Assembly: GCF_018614655.1 (NCBI RefSeq)
Contig: NZ_JAGGOG010000020.1
Location: 1-64,000, forward strand
Length of the DNA stretch: 64,000 bases
Origin: Pseudomonas fluorescens
GTDB lineage: Bacteria; Pseudomonadota; Gammaproteobacteria; Pseudomonadales; Pseudomonadaceae
Direction of reading: 5' to 3'
This document shows, one piece after another, positions 8,081-17,616 of the stretch. The position numbers and the translations under genes are program-made. Under the pieces are notes generated by a model. The model searched no databases, was not told the origin of the DNA, and saw only the letters and a list, made by a program, of their open reading frames with translations. How positions within the stretch are numbered: position 1 is the stretch's first letter; each line of letters opens with the position of its first letter.

Positions 8081-8884
8081 ATGTCTATTCCCGCATTTGG
8101 CCTCGGCACCTTTCGCCTGCAAGGCCAGGTCGTCATCGATTCCGTCCGCACCGGCCTTGAGCTGGGTTACCGCGTCATCGACACCGCGCAAATCTACGAA
8201 AACGAAGCCGACGTCGGCCAAGCCATCGCTGACAGTGGTATCCCACGGGACGAGCTGTTTATCACCAGCAAGATCTGGATCGCCAATTTCGCCGAAGGCC
8301 AACTGATCCCCAGCCTCAAGGACAGCCTGCGCAAGCTCAAGACCGATTATCTGGACCTGACCCTGATTCACTGGCCATCGCCGGAAGACCAGGTACCGGT
8401 CGCCGAATTCATGGGCCAGTTGCTGGAAGCCAAGCACCTGGGCCTGACCCGACAAATCGGTATATCCAACTTCACCGTCGACCTGATGAAACAGGCGATT
8501 GCCGCCGTGGGCGCCGAGAACATCGCCACTCACCAGATCGAACTGCACCCGTACCTGCAAAACCGGACCGTGGTGGATTTCGCCAAGTCCCAGGGCATTC
8601 AGATCACGTCCTACATGACCCTGGCCTACGGCGAAGTGCTGAAGGACCCGATCATCCAGCAGATCGCCGAACGCCATCAGGCTACCCCGGCACAAGTCAC
8701 CCTGGCCTGGGCCATGCAATTGGGCTACGCGGTAATCCCTTCGTCGACCCAGCGTGCCAACCTGCAAAGCAACCTCAAGGCTCTGGAGCTGATCTTGAGC
8801 GAGGCCGACATGGCCCAGATCGCGGGGCTGGAACGCGGCCATCGGCTGACCAGTCCCAAGGGCATCGCGCCGAACTGGGATTAA
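8081..8884 (+). CDS. dkgB: Aldo/keto reductase, DkgB type
   Basis: 267 residues from ATG 8081, which has AGGAG at the right distance; an in-frame start 27 bases upstream has none. The TIM-barrel reductase tetrad is complete: Asp34, Tyr39, Lys64 and His97. The C-terminal loop holds the NADPH-binding VIPSSTQRANLQSNL segment. It matches 2,5-diketo-D-gluconate reductase B, which reduces diketogluconate and also methylglyoxal and other aldehydes. The stop codon overlaps the convergent receiver-like gene. Substrate preference cannot be read from the sequence. Confidence 0.85.
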   Translation: MSIPAFGLGTFRLQGQVVIDSVRTGLELGYRVIDTAQIYENEADVGQAIADSGIPRDELFITSKIWIANFAEGQLIPSLKDSLRKLKTDYLDLTLIHWPSPEDQVPVAEFMGQLLEAKHLGLTRQIGISNFTVDLMKQAIAAVGAENIATHQIELHPYLQNRTVVDFAKSQGIQITSYMTLAYGEVLKDPIIQQIAERHQATPAQVTLAWAMQLGYAVIPSSTQRANLQSNLKALELILSEADMAQIAGLERGHRLTSPKGIAPNWD

Positions 8885-9315
8885 TGAGCCCGGCTACGGG
8901 ACAACTCCCGCAGCCACGGCAACACTCGCAAACCGGTAGCCGGCGGCGACGGGTCGATGATGCCCATGACATGCTCAAGGTTGACGCTGTCTGGCGCCCC
9001 CGGCGATCGCACAATGAGCGAGTGTGTCGCCACAGCGGCCGTACTCCACTCCAGATCGTCATAGACCAATACATGGCGAATCTGTGGGTGTTGTTGCTGG
9101 AAGGCTGCGACCTCGTCATCACCCGTGACCAGGCCCGCGTTGAAAATCAGCACGTCGAATGGCTCGGCCGGCAGGGCCGTCAGTATCAGTACTTCTTCGA
9201 AGGTCTGCACCGGGACGATGCGGTAGTAGCCCAGTTGGTTGAGGATTTTTTCAATATGCAACCGTGGCAGGTGCTGTTCATCGGCGATCAGGATGGTCAG
9301 TGCTTTGTCTGGCAT
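8881..9315 (-). CDS. Stand-alone receiver-like protein with Asn at the phosphorylation site
   Basis: 144 residues from ATG 9315 (AGGGG upstream). The first 120 residues look like a CheY-type receiver: strand 1 LTILIADEQ with acidic Asp12/Glu13, helix 1, and strand 3 FDVLIFNAGL. The position that is normally the phosphorylated aspartate is Asn59, and the conserved lysine near the end is also not evident. There is no output domain. It follows the BvgS-like kinase gene by 147 bases in the same direction. It may act as a phosphorylation-independent partner of that system, or be a relic. Family call moderate, function unknown. Confidence 0.65.
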   Translation of the reverse strand: MPDKALTILIADEQHLPRLHIEKILNQLGYYRIVPVQTFEEVLILTALPAEPFDVLIFNAGLVTGDDEVAAFQQQHPQIRHVLVYDDLEWSTAAVATHSLIVRSPGAPDSVNLEHVMGIIDPSPPATGLRVLPWLRELSRSRAH

Positions 9316-9462
9316 GGTGAACCCCTGAGCATGCATCGCTCATTGAAGAAAAGAGTGGCCCATTCTCCAGACATATTCCGAAGACAAAATCAGCCCTGTA
9401 TCACCGTCGCGTAGGAGTTCTCCCAAATACCTCAAACGGCTGCAAACAATGCGAGATGCCCG

Positions 9463-12400
9463 TCAAGGCCGATTGCAATAGGCGGCCAGGGTGTGATGCA
9501 AAAGACCGATAGCCTCGTCCATACGCTCCAGTGCCTGCGCCAGGACTTCACGGTCCTGTCGTTCACATACACCTTCCAATGTTTCACAACAGCTGATCAG
9601 TGCATGGGCCTTGACCATACGCGCGCCCCCTTTGGCTCTATGGGCCAGGTCATGTGACCGGGCAAAGTCTCCCTTGCCACGCAACGTTGCCAATTGCCCA
9701 CGGTCTGCCTCAAGGCTGTCCAGCAGCGGTACCTGTAGCTCCTTAATCGCCTCTATGTCACCACCTGTCAGCCTCTCCAGGTGGCTCAAATCGATGTCCG
9801 GGGTCACCTCGGGCACGGGCATCTGGGCCACAGACGGATTGGCCATACGCGAAACCAATGCCGCCTGCAGGTCTTCAAGACCGGTGGGTTTAAACAGGCA
9901 ACTGTCCATCCCTGCCTGTTGGCAGCGCTCCGTTTCCTCTGGCTGGGCGTTGGCGGTAAAACCCAGCAACAGACACGGCATTTGCCCGCTTTGCTGCTCG
10001 TACGCGCGGATTTCCCGGGCCAGCTCGTAACCATCCATCAACGGCATATTGCAATCGGTGATGACCACATCAAAGGACTCTGCATGCCACCGGGCAAGGC
10101 CTTGGACGCCATCCTCGGCGGTACTGATCCGGTGCCCCAGAAAGCTCAATTGCCGGGACAGCAGTACTCGGTTGGCCAGGTAGTCGTCCACCACCAGGAT
10201 GTTCAACACATGCGCCGGCGACGTTTCCAGGAGCACAGGCGCCGTGGACGCTGGAGTGGCTGCCGCGATCGCCAGAGACAGCCTGACATCGACCCGAGTG
10301 CCTTGACCGACCACACTGTTCAGGTTCAACTGCCCATCCATCATCTGGCACAAGCTGCGACTGATCACCAGCCCCAGGCCGGAACCACTGCGTGCCGACT
10401 GTTCGGTGTTGCGCCCCTGGATAAACGGGTGGAACAAGCGGGCCTGGTCTTCAACATCGATACCGATGCCCGTGTCCTCGACACTCAGGGTCAGGGTTAG
10501 ATAACCGGGATCGGCAGCCGGTGTCGCATCGGCCGTAAGGCGCACCTCGCCGGTGTCTGTGAACTTGATGGCATTGCTCAACAGGTTGGAAACCACTTGT
10601 TTGAAACGCAAAGGATCAATCAGCACATGACGATCAATCCGCGGGGCGAGATCCACCCGCAGACACAAGCCCTTGGCGCGGGCCAGCACTTCGAAAATCC
10701 GGCTCACGGACTCCAGCAGCACCCGCAGGTTCGAAGGTTCCAAAGCCAACGACAAATGGCCAGATTCGATACGGGCGATATCGAGAATATCGCCGATCAG
10801 CTCCAGCATTCCCCTCGATGCATCGGAGGCCACCTCCAGCGCATCACGGTCGACCCGCCCCTGCTCGGCGTTTTTCAGGGCCAATTCAATCATGCCTATC
10901 ACCGCGTTCATCGGTGTGCGGATTTCATGACTCATGGTCGCCAGAAAGGTTGTCTTGGCACGGTTAGCGGCATCCGCGTCTTCCTTGGCCTCCCGCAATT
11001 GGCCCAATAACTGCTGCCGCTCACTGACATCCACCCAGCCGCCGATCATACCCACCACTTTTTCATCACCGTCACGGTAGGGCAGCATCCAGTGGTAGAT
11101 GGTCAGGGTTACGCCACCGGGTACCTTGAGTCGGCGATCACGTATCTGCGGCTCATCTTTTTCCATCAGCAGCAGGTAGTCAGCATGGAAGGACCGAGCC
11201 TGATAGAGATTACCGGGATCGACCTCGACCACCGTTGTGCCGATCACCTCTTCGAGCTTGTAACCGAAGACATCGAGATAAGCACTGTTGCACGCCATTA
11301 ACCGTCCCAAGCGATCACGGACATAAATCGGATGGGGCGTACCATCGATCAGTACGCTCATAAAACGCATCTGATCACTCAAGGCGCGCTCGGCGCAGGC
11401 GCGCCTGCGGATCTGGTTACGCAGGTAAATGGCCCAGCCGAGAGTCACCATCAAGAGCAACCCGGCCAAGGCGAAGCCCTGGATAATCGTACTGCGGTGA
11501 CGCCGCCAATAACTGTCTTCGAGCACCACGTCACTGCGCCAGCGATTGGTCAATTCATCCATTTCTTCCGGCGAGATACTTAACAGGACCTTGTCCAGGA
11601 TCGAATACAGCTCCAGCGACCCGCGTCCGACACCAAAGGCGATACCGGCAGGCTCGGTGCCGATCGTACTGGTGATACGCAGTCGATCTCGGTACTCACG
11701 GGAAATGATATAGCGCGCACTGATCAGCGAATTGACCGCTGCATCCACATCACCACTGCCCACCAATGCCATTGCATGTGCCGCATTGTCTGCCGGCACC
11801 AGCTTGATATCCGGCGCAGAGTCTATGATGTCGTCAGCCAATCGGTTGCCACGGATCAGTGCCAGACGCTTGCCTGCCATGTCATCCAGCGTATTGGGAC
11901 TGTCACGGAAATTGCGGCTGACCAGCACATAGGGGCTCGTCAGGTAAGGTCGGGTAAACCGCAACAGGCCTTCACGCTCCATGCTGGGGGTGATCGCCGC
12001 GACCAGGTCCGCCTTGCCTGTCACCACCTGTTGAATCAACTCCTGCACCGAGTCCACTTGCCGCACATCGAACTTCAAACCGGTCCGCAAACTAATCCGG
12101 GCTAGCACATCGGCGCTGATACCACTGAAGCGCCCTTCGTCATCAAAAAATGACAGCGGCAAAAAACGCTCGTTGATCACCACCTTCAACTGATCGTGGG
12201 TGTCCAGCCAATGCTGTTCGGCCTTGCTGAAGTGCAGTGATTGGGTGCCCACCATGCTGATACCTCCGGCACTCCAACGCCGAAGAATGGCAACTTTTTC
12301 ACTTTCCGGAATCGCGTCCAACGCTTTGTTGACGATACGCAATAATGACTGATTACTTGCCTCCACCGCGAAGCCGAAGCTGTTGATCTCCATTTCAGAG

Positions 12401-13107
12401 AAATCAACTATTTTCACGTTGTTCAGATAGTTCTTGTTGATCAGGTAATTGGCACTGATGGAGTCACCCAGGTAGACATCCGCCTGGCCGAACGCTACCG
12501 CACCCAGGGCGCTGAGTGTCGAAGGGTAGAGTTGCAAGTCTGCCTTGGGATAAAACGCTCGAACCTGCTCGGGGGGCAGGTAGTGATAGAGCATCGCGAT
12601 ACGTTTTCCAGCCAGATCAGGCATCAACACATGAGGGTCGCGGTCGGCCAACACCGGTTGGTCCTGGGCATAGGGTTTGGTCATGACCAACCCTGGCTCC
12701 GCCGCCTCAAAACCGTTGGCCGTCCCCACAAGATCGACCTCGCCGTTCTTCAAGGCCAGCAGCAACTCGGCACGAGAGTCGTAGCAACGAACTACGATCT
12801 CAATGTGCAACAACTGCCCCACCAAGGCGGCATAGTCGGCCGTGAGCCCCTCCAGTTCCAGGCCATAATGACCGCCCACAGTAATGTCAAACGGGGCATA
12901 GTCAGGAGAGGATATGCCCAATTGCAAACGGCCTTTCTCTCTTATCCAGCGCCAATCTGCCTCGCCCAGAGTGACGCGATAGTCTTCGACCTTGGAGCGG
13001 CCCTGCAGCCTCAACTCTGTGGGCCCCGCCAAGGCCGTCATACAAACGCCACATAAAGCAGCCAGCAAGACCACACTGCATAGCCACCCACGTCGCAATA
13101 CGATCAT
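9463..13107 (-). CDS. BvgS/EvgS-like hybrid sensor kinase
   Basis: 1214 residues. After a signal peptide (to about 28) there are two periplasmic SBP_bac_3 (Venus flytrap) domains at about 55-280 and 300-530, a membrane helix at about 542-562, a PAS domain at about 580-697, HisKA with His727 (SHEIRTP), an HATPase domain with N-box near 841 and DTGIGI at 878, a receiver with Asp1018, and an Hpt domain with His1156. This is a complete four-step phosphorelay in the inner membrane. The LuxR-type regulator gene lies directly upstream, one base away. Relatives sense small ligands or pH; the ligand here is unknown. Confidence 0.93.
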   Translation of the reverse strand: MIVLRRGWLCSVVLLAALCGVCMTALAGPTELRLQGRSKVEDYRVTLGEADWRWIREKGRLQLGISSPDYAPFDITVGGHYGLELEGLTADYAALVGQLLHIEIVVRCYDSRAELLLALKNGEVDLVGTANGFEAAEPGLVMTKPYAQDQPVLADRDPHVLMPDLAGKRIAMLYHYLPPEQVRAFYPKADLQLYPSTLSALGAVAFGQADVYLGDSISANYLINKNYLNNVKIVDFSEMEINSFGFAVEASNQSLLRIVNKALDAIPESEKVAILRRWSAGGISMVGTQSLHFSKAEQHWLDTHDQLKVVINERFLPLSFFDDEGRFSGISADVLARISLRTGLKFDVRQVDSVQELIQQVVTGKADLVAAITPSMEREGLLRFTRPYLTSPYVLVSRNFRDSPNTLDDMAGKRLALIRGNRLADDIIDSAPDIKLVPADNAAHAMALVGSGDVDAAVNSLISARYIISREYRDRLRITSTIGTEPAGIAFGVGRGSLELYSILDKVLLSISPEEMDELTNRWRSDVVLEDSYWRRHRSTIIQGFALAGLLLMVTLGWAIYLRNQIRRRACAERALSDQMRFMSVLIDGTPHPIYVRDRLGRLMACNSAYLDVFGYKLEEVIGTTVVEVDPGNLYQARSFHADYLLLMEKDEPQIRDRRLKVPGGVTLTIYHWMLPYRDGDEKVVGMIGGWVDVSERQQLLGQLREAKEDADAANRAKTTFLATMSHEIRTPMNAVIGMIELALKNAEQGRVDRDALEVASDASRGMLELIGDILDIARIESGHLSLALEPSNLRVLLESVSRIFEVLARAKGLCLRVDLAPRIDRHVLIDPLRFKQVVSNLLSNAIKFTDTGEVRLTADATPAADPGYLTLTLSVEDTGIGIDVEDQARLFHPFIQGRNTEQSARSGSGLGLVISRSLCQMMDGQLNLNSVVGQGTRVDVRLSLAIAAATPASTAPVLLETSPAHVLNILVVDDYLANRVLLSRQLSFLGHRISTAEDGVQGLARWHAESFDVVITDCNMPLMDGYELAREIRAYEQQSGQMPCLLLGFTANAQPEETERCQQAGMDSCLFKPTGLEDLQAALVSRMANPSVAQMPVPEVTPDIDLSHLERLTGGDIEAIKELQVPLLDSLEADRGQLATLRGKGDFARSHDLAHRAKGGARMVKAHALISCCETLEGVCERQDREVLAQALERMDEAIGLLHHTLAAYCNRP

Positions 13108-13108
13108 G

Positions 13109-13735
13109 TCAGATCAAATGATTGCGCTGAGCGAACTTGGACAAATGCACCACCGAGGACATTTTCAGTTTCTCCTTCAACCGGGTTTTATAGGTACTGA
13201 TGGTCTTGTGGCTGAGCAGCATATCCTCGGCAATTTCCTTATTACCCAAGCCCAAGGCCAGCTTCTGCAACACCGTCAGTTCACGGTCCGAGAGTGCGGC
13301 GACCAACTCCAGCTCAGTGGACTGCAAATCATCCCGGCGTACCGAGCTGGTGGGCAGGCTCGGGAAACAACTGTAGTTGGACATGACCGCCTTGATGGCT
13401 TTTTGCAGCTCGTCCAACTCACCGGTTTTGGCGACAAACCCCATCGCACCCGCACGCATGCAGCGCGCTGAAAAGAACACCGCCAGATAGGAGGTCAGCA
13501 CAAGGATCTTGCACGGCAAGCCTAATGCCTTGACCCGACTGATCACCTCCAGCCCACCCAGCTTCGGCATGGCCAGATCGAGAATGATCAGGTCCGGCCG
13601 TTCCTCCCTGGCGAACTGCATGGCGTCAGCACCGTTGCCGGCCTCAAAAACCTTGTCGAAGCCTTCCTGCCTGAGCAGATACTTGACGGTTGACCGAATA
13701 AACGGATGATCGTCCACTATTAACGCTTTGTTCAT
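13109..13735 (-). CDS. BvgA/EvgA-like LuxR-family response regulator
   Basis: 208 residues. Receiver domain 1-120 has Asp8/Asp9, the phosphoacceptor Asp53 (LIILDLAMP), Thr85-region VLTSY and a Lys in FVAKTGE. A LuxR-type helix-turn-helix fills about 145-205 (LSDRELTVLQKLALGLGNKEIA, in short LSDREL and NKEIAEDM). It is the first gene of the unit with the hybrid kinase, whose Hpt domain should phosphorylate it. Target genes are not evident. The protein is intact at every key position. Confidence 0.92.
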   Translation of the reverse strand: MNKALIVDDHPFIRSTVKYLLRQEGFDKVFEAGNGADAMQFAREERPDLIILDLAMPKLGGLEVISRVKALGLPCKILVLTSYLAVFFSARCMRAGAMGFVAKTGELDELQKAIKAVMSNYSCFPSLPTSSVRRDDLQSTELELVAALSDRELTVLQKLALGLGNKEIAEDMLLSHKTISTYKTRLKEKLKMSSVVHLSKFAQRNHLI

Positions 13736-14114
13736 GGGACTCCTCGGGAAGACACCAGCCTCATTGATTCCATCACTGACGGCTTGATGACTTCATCAAG
13801 GCGCCAATACCCTTACACGCCGCACAGGACCTGGGCACCTGTGAGAAGTGACAGTTCCGACGAACGGCGCTGCGTACTCCCAGGACACCCCAGACAAGCC
13901 TGGCCTTCTATTGAAAAAACAGCCCCTTCTTTGCTGGCTAGGCGCAAGCGCGCAACATTAGCAATGGAAACGCTTTTCAAATGAAGGGGAACTCCTACGC
14001 GCATGTAGGATTTATCCTCATCAGAAGCATAGTAAAAATCACCGAGGGAGACGGCTATGGCGTTTTTCCTCTCTGCAAAGGACAGCCAGGGTGATCGTGG
14101 ACAAGCAACCTAAA
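13736..14114. other. Intergenic region upstream of the two-component operon
   Basis: This 379-base stretch separates the regulator gene from the end of mgtC. It must hold the promoter of the leftward regulator/kinase operon. It contains an A/T-rich patch (13911-14040) and, on the plus strand, a 57-base frame 14057-14113 (18 residues, GAGGGAG before the ATG) that ends two bases before the mgtC stop. I cannot support that frame as a gene. No terminator hairpin with a T-run is visible. Confidence 0.4.
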
Positions 14115-14831
14115 CTATTCAGTGGTACTCGGGCTCCAGAAAGCTTGCACCACCAGCGTCGAGGTTGAGATACGCGAGACCAGCGCGTCCAGTTCGTCGC
14201 CGTCCACCGACGTCACCGCCAGGGTGGCCTCGATTTCCACTTCTTCACTGCCGAAGGGGCGCACGTCGACGTCACTGGCCGGATAGTTACAACGCGCCAG
14301 TTCCGCCTCCAACAAGGCCAATACAGCCTTCTGCTGGGTGCGGCGGGCGATCACGTAGAGGATGTTGGTGACCTCGGCCGACACCACATCCAGAGGCTGA
14401 CGGTTGATGTTGTTAACGATAGGTCGCAGCAAGGTATTGGCCGCCAGGACAAACAGCGTGCCCAGCAGCGCTTCAAGGATCAGATCCGCGCCGGCACAGG
14501 CGCCCACGGCCGCCGAGGCCCACAGGGTGGCCGCCGTATTCAGGCCGCGCACATTGCCTTCCTCGCGCATGATCACACCGGCGCCCAGAAAACCGATGCC
14601 CGAGACCACATAGGCGACCACCCGTACGGCCCCTTCCGCACCGCCCAGGCGGTTGGCCATGTCGACGAAAATCGCCGCACCCACCGCCACCAGCACATTG
14701 GTACGCAAACCGGCGGTACGCTGGCGGTATTGGCGTTCAAATCCGATCAGCCCCCCGAGGATGAAGGCCGCACTGAGGCTGACCAGGGTGTCGACCAGGG
14801 AATTGAGGTTGATGTTGTTGATTGCTTGCAT
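14115..14831 (-). CDS. mgtC: MgtC/SapB-family membrane protein
   Basis: 238 residues from ATG 14831, which has AAGGAAGG upstream. Five hydrophobic helices cover about 12-140, with the family motifs GGLIGFERQYRQRTAGLRT (short: GLIGFERQ, RTAGLRTN) and SGIGFLGAG. The C-terminal 90 residues form an ACT-like cytoplasmic domain (about 150-238). MgtC proteins are induced by low Mg2+ and inhibit the F-type ATPase in Salmonella. The gene follows mgtA directly on the same strand, as in Mg2+-starvation operons. The function here is by family. Confidence 0.88.
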   Translation of the reverse strand: MQAINNINLNSLVDTLVSLSAAFILGGLIGFERQYRQRTAGLRTNVLVAVGAAIFVDMANRLGGAEGAVRVVAYVVSGIGFLGAGVIMREEGNVRGLNTAATLWASAAVGACAGADLILEALLGTLFVLAANTLLRPIVNNINRQPLDVVSAEVTNILYVIARRTQQKAVLALLEAELARCNYPASDVDVRPFGSEEVEIEATLAVTSVDGDELDALVSRISTSTLVVQAFWSPSTTE

Positions 14832-14847
14832 GAAAAACCTTCCTTGT

Positions 14848-17616
14848 TCACTGCCAGCCAAACTTACGGATATAGAAACCTTTCACCGCCTGAGTCAGCG
14901 CCATGTACGCCAGCAGAATCACCGGCAGAAACATGAAATACAGCGACGGCAGCGCCTGCAATTTGAAGTAATGCGCCAACGGCCCCATCGGCAGGAAAAT
15001 CCCCACCGCCATGATCACACCGGTCATCACCATCAACGGCGTCGCCGCCCGGCTCTGCAGGAAAGGGATTTTCGGAGTACGGATCATGTGCACGATCAGC
15101 GTCTGGGTCAGCAGTCCCACCACAAACCAACCTGACTGAAACAGGGTTTGATGATCCGGCGTATTGGCGTCGAAGACATACCACATCAAGGCGAACGTGG
15201 TGATGTCAAAGATCGAACTGATGGGCCCGAAGAACAGCATGAAGCGTCCCACGTCACCCGGCTGCCAGCGTTGCGGCTTGCTCAGCATCTCCTCGTCGAC
15301 GTTGTCGAATGGAATGGCGATCTGCGAAATGTCATACAGCAGGTTCTGCACCAGCAGGTGCATCGGCAGCATCGGCAGGAACGGGATAAAAGCACTGGCC
15401 ACCAGCACCGAGAATACGTTGCCGAAGTTCGAGCTGGCGGTCATCTTGATGTACTTGAGCATGTTGGCGAAGGTGCGACGGCCCTCCAGCACGCCCTCCT
15501 CCAGGATCATCAGGCTCTTTTCCAACAGAATGATGTCGGCCGCTTCCTTGGCGATGTCCACCGCGCTGTCCACCGAAATACCAATGTCCGCGGTACGCAG
15601 GGCTGGCGCATCATTGATGCCGTCGCCCATGAACCCCACCACATGACCGTTGGCCTTGAGCAGGCGCACGATGCGCTCCTTGTGGGATGGCGTCAGCCTG
15701 GCAAACACGTTGGTGGCTTCCACCGCCTTGGCCAGTTGCGTGTCGCTCATGCGTTCGATGTCGTTGCCCATCAGCAGGCCTTGCTGCTCCAGGCCGACTT
15801 CGTGGCAGATCTTCGCGGTCACCCGTTCGTTGTCGCCGGTCAGGACTTTCACCGTCACACCGTGGGCCTTCAAGGCCTTGAGCGCAGGAGCAGTGCTTTC
15901 TTTGGGCGGATCGAGGAACGCCACATAACCGATCAGCGTCAGGTCGCGCTCATCGGCCAGGCTGTAGGTGTCGCGCCCATCCGCCATGGGTTGCGCCGCG
16001 ACAGCGACCACCCGCAGGCCTTCTTCGTTGAAGGCAGCAGTGACCTGGCGAATCCGAGCCAACAGCTCATCCGTCAACGGCTCGTTGATATCGCCGTGGC
16101 GCACGTTATTGCACACCGCAAGGATTTCTTCCACGGCGCCCTTGCAGATCAACAGGTGCGGCTGGCCCTGCTCGGCCACCACCACCGACATGCGCCGCCG
16201 GTTGAAGTCGAACGGGATCTCGTCGATCTTCTGGAAGGCCGTACCGACTTTCAACTCGCGGTGCACTTCAACGTGCTCCAGCACCGCCACGTCCAACAGG
16301 TTTTTCAGGCCGGTCTGGTAGTAGCTGTTGAGGTAGGCCATTTCCAGCACGTCCTCGGATTCTTCGCCCCACACATCCACATGGCGCGCGAGAAAGATCT
16401 TGTCCTGGGTCAGGGTGCCGGTTTTGTCGGTGCACAGCACGTCCATGGCGCCGAAGTTCTGGATCGCGTCGAGGCGTTTGACGATGACTTTTTTGCGCGA
16501 CAGAAACACCGCACCCTTGGCCAGGGTCGAGGTGACGATCATCGGCAGCATTTCCGGGGTCAGACCCACGGCAATCGACAGCGCAAACAACAGCGCCTCG
16601 GTCCAGTCACCCTTGGTGAAGCCGTTGATGAACAACACCAACGGCGCCATCACGAACATGAAGCGGATCAACAACCAGCTAACTTTGTTGACACCGTGCT
16701 GGAACGAGGTCGTCACCCGATCCGTAGCGCTGACCCGCTGGGCCAGGGTGCCGAAATAGGTGCTGTTGCCGGTGGTCAGCACTACTGCCGTGGCCGCGCC
16801 GGACACCACGTTGGTGCCCATGAACAGAATATTGTCCAGGTCCAGGGGGTTGAGGGTCTTGGCGTCCTGCTGCTGGGCAAATTTCTCCACCGGCATGGAT
16901 TCACCGGTCATCGCCGCCTGGCTGACGAACAAGTCCTTGGCGCTGAGTACGCGGCAATCGGCAGGGATCATGTCGCCGGCCGACAGCACGATCAGATCAC
17001 CCGGCACCAACTGCTTGATCGGCAACTCGATCCGCTGCACACCTTCGGCCGCCAGCGCCGCCGCCCCGAGGAATCGGCCCAAGCCATGTGCTGGCTCATC
17101 GCCCATGTCCCGCCGCAATACAGTGGCGGTGTTACTGACCATCGCCTTAAGGGCATCAGCGGCCTTGTTCGACTTGGCCTCTTGCCAGAACCGCAGCAAC
17201 GTCGACAACACCACCATGGAAAAAATCACCGTGGCGGCCTTCATGTCGTCGGTCAGCCAGGAGATCGACGCCAACAAGGTCAGCAGCAAGTTGAACGGGT
17301 TTTTGTAGCAGTGCCACAGGTGCACCCACCACGGCAGCGGCTGCTCGTGCTCGACTTCGTTGAGGCCGTATTGGACCCGCAGCGCATCGGCTTCCTGGAC
17401 GCGCAAGCCGTCAACATGACTGCCCAAGCGCACCAGCAGCGGCGCGGACTCGCTATTGGCCGCCGCCACCAGGGTGTGTGCCAGGGTGGGTGGCACGTCG
17501 CGGCTGACACTGGCATCGGTCAAGGTTTCAAACAGGGCCAGGCGCCGGAAGTGCCGGGCGATATGCCGGGTCCGCAGGAAGCCGGCGAAGAACTCTTTCA
17601 ACAGAGTGAGTTTCAT
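14848..17616 (-). CDS. mgtA: Magnesium-importing P-type ATPase
   Basis: 922 residues from ATG 17616 (AGGAG upstream); a longer in-frame start would add 32 unlike residues. The P-type ATPase core has the TGES actuator motif (AAMTGESMPVEK), the phosphorylated Asp397 in DKTGT, TGDNE and GDGINDAPAL. Ten membrane segments are expected, and the subtype is P3B (MgtA/MgtB), carrying Mg2+ into the cell under limitation. It is followed by mgtC after 16 bases. The long upstream region (next entry) probably holds leader control. Confidence 0.92.
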   Translation of the reverse strand: MKLTLLKEFFAGFLRTRHIARHFRRLALFETLTDASVSRDVPPTLAHTLVAAANSESAPLLVRLGSHVDGLRVQEADALRVQYGLNEVEHEQPLPWWVHLWHCYKNPFNLLLTLLASISWLTDDMKAATVIFSMVVLSTLLRFWQEAKSNKAADALKAMVSNTATVLRRDMGDEPAHGLGRFLGAAALAAEGVQRIELPIKQLVPGDLIVLSAGDMIPADCRVLSAKDLFVSQAAMTGESMPVEKFAQQQDAKTLNPLDLDNILFMGTNVVSGAATAVVLTTGNSTYFGTLAQRVSATDRVTTSFQHGVNKVSWLLIRFMFVMAPLVLFINGFTKGDWTEALLFALSIAVGLTPEMLPMIVTSTLAKGAVFLSRKKVIVKRLDAIQNFGAMDVLCTDKTGTLTQDKIFLARHVDVWGEESEDVLEMAYLNSYYQTGLKNLLDVAVLEHVEVHRELKVGTAFQKIDEIPFDFNRRRMSVVVAEQGQPHLLICKGAVEEILAVCNNVRHGDINEPLTDELLARIRQVTAAFNEEGLRVVAVAAQPMADGRDTYSLADERDLTLIGYVAFLDPPKESTAPALKALKAHGVTVKVLTGDNERVTAKICHEVGLEQQGLLMGNDIERMSDTQLAKAVEATNVFARLTPSHKERIVRLLKANGHVVGFMGDGINDAPALRTADIGISVDSAVDIAKEAADIILLEKSLMILEEGVLEGRRTFANMLKYIKMTASSNFGNVFSVLVASAFIPFLPMLPMHLLVQNLLYDISQIAIPFDNVDEEMLSKPQRWQPGDVGRFMLFFGPISSIFDITTFALMWYVFDANTPDHQTLFQSGWFVVGLLTQTLIVHMIRTPKIPFLQSRAATPLMVMTGVIMAVGIFLPMGPLAHYFKLQALPSLYFMFLPVILLAYMALTQAVKGFYIRKFGWQ

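Noticed and set aside
14057..14113. 18-residue frame with good Shine-Dalgarno between the response regulator and mgtC genes
   Set aside because: Too short to support without conservation data; it ends against the convergent mgtC stop and could be chance.
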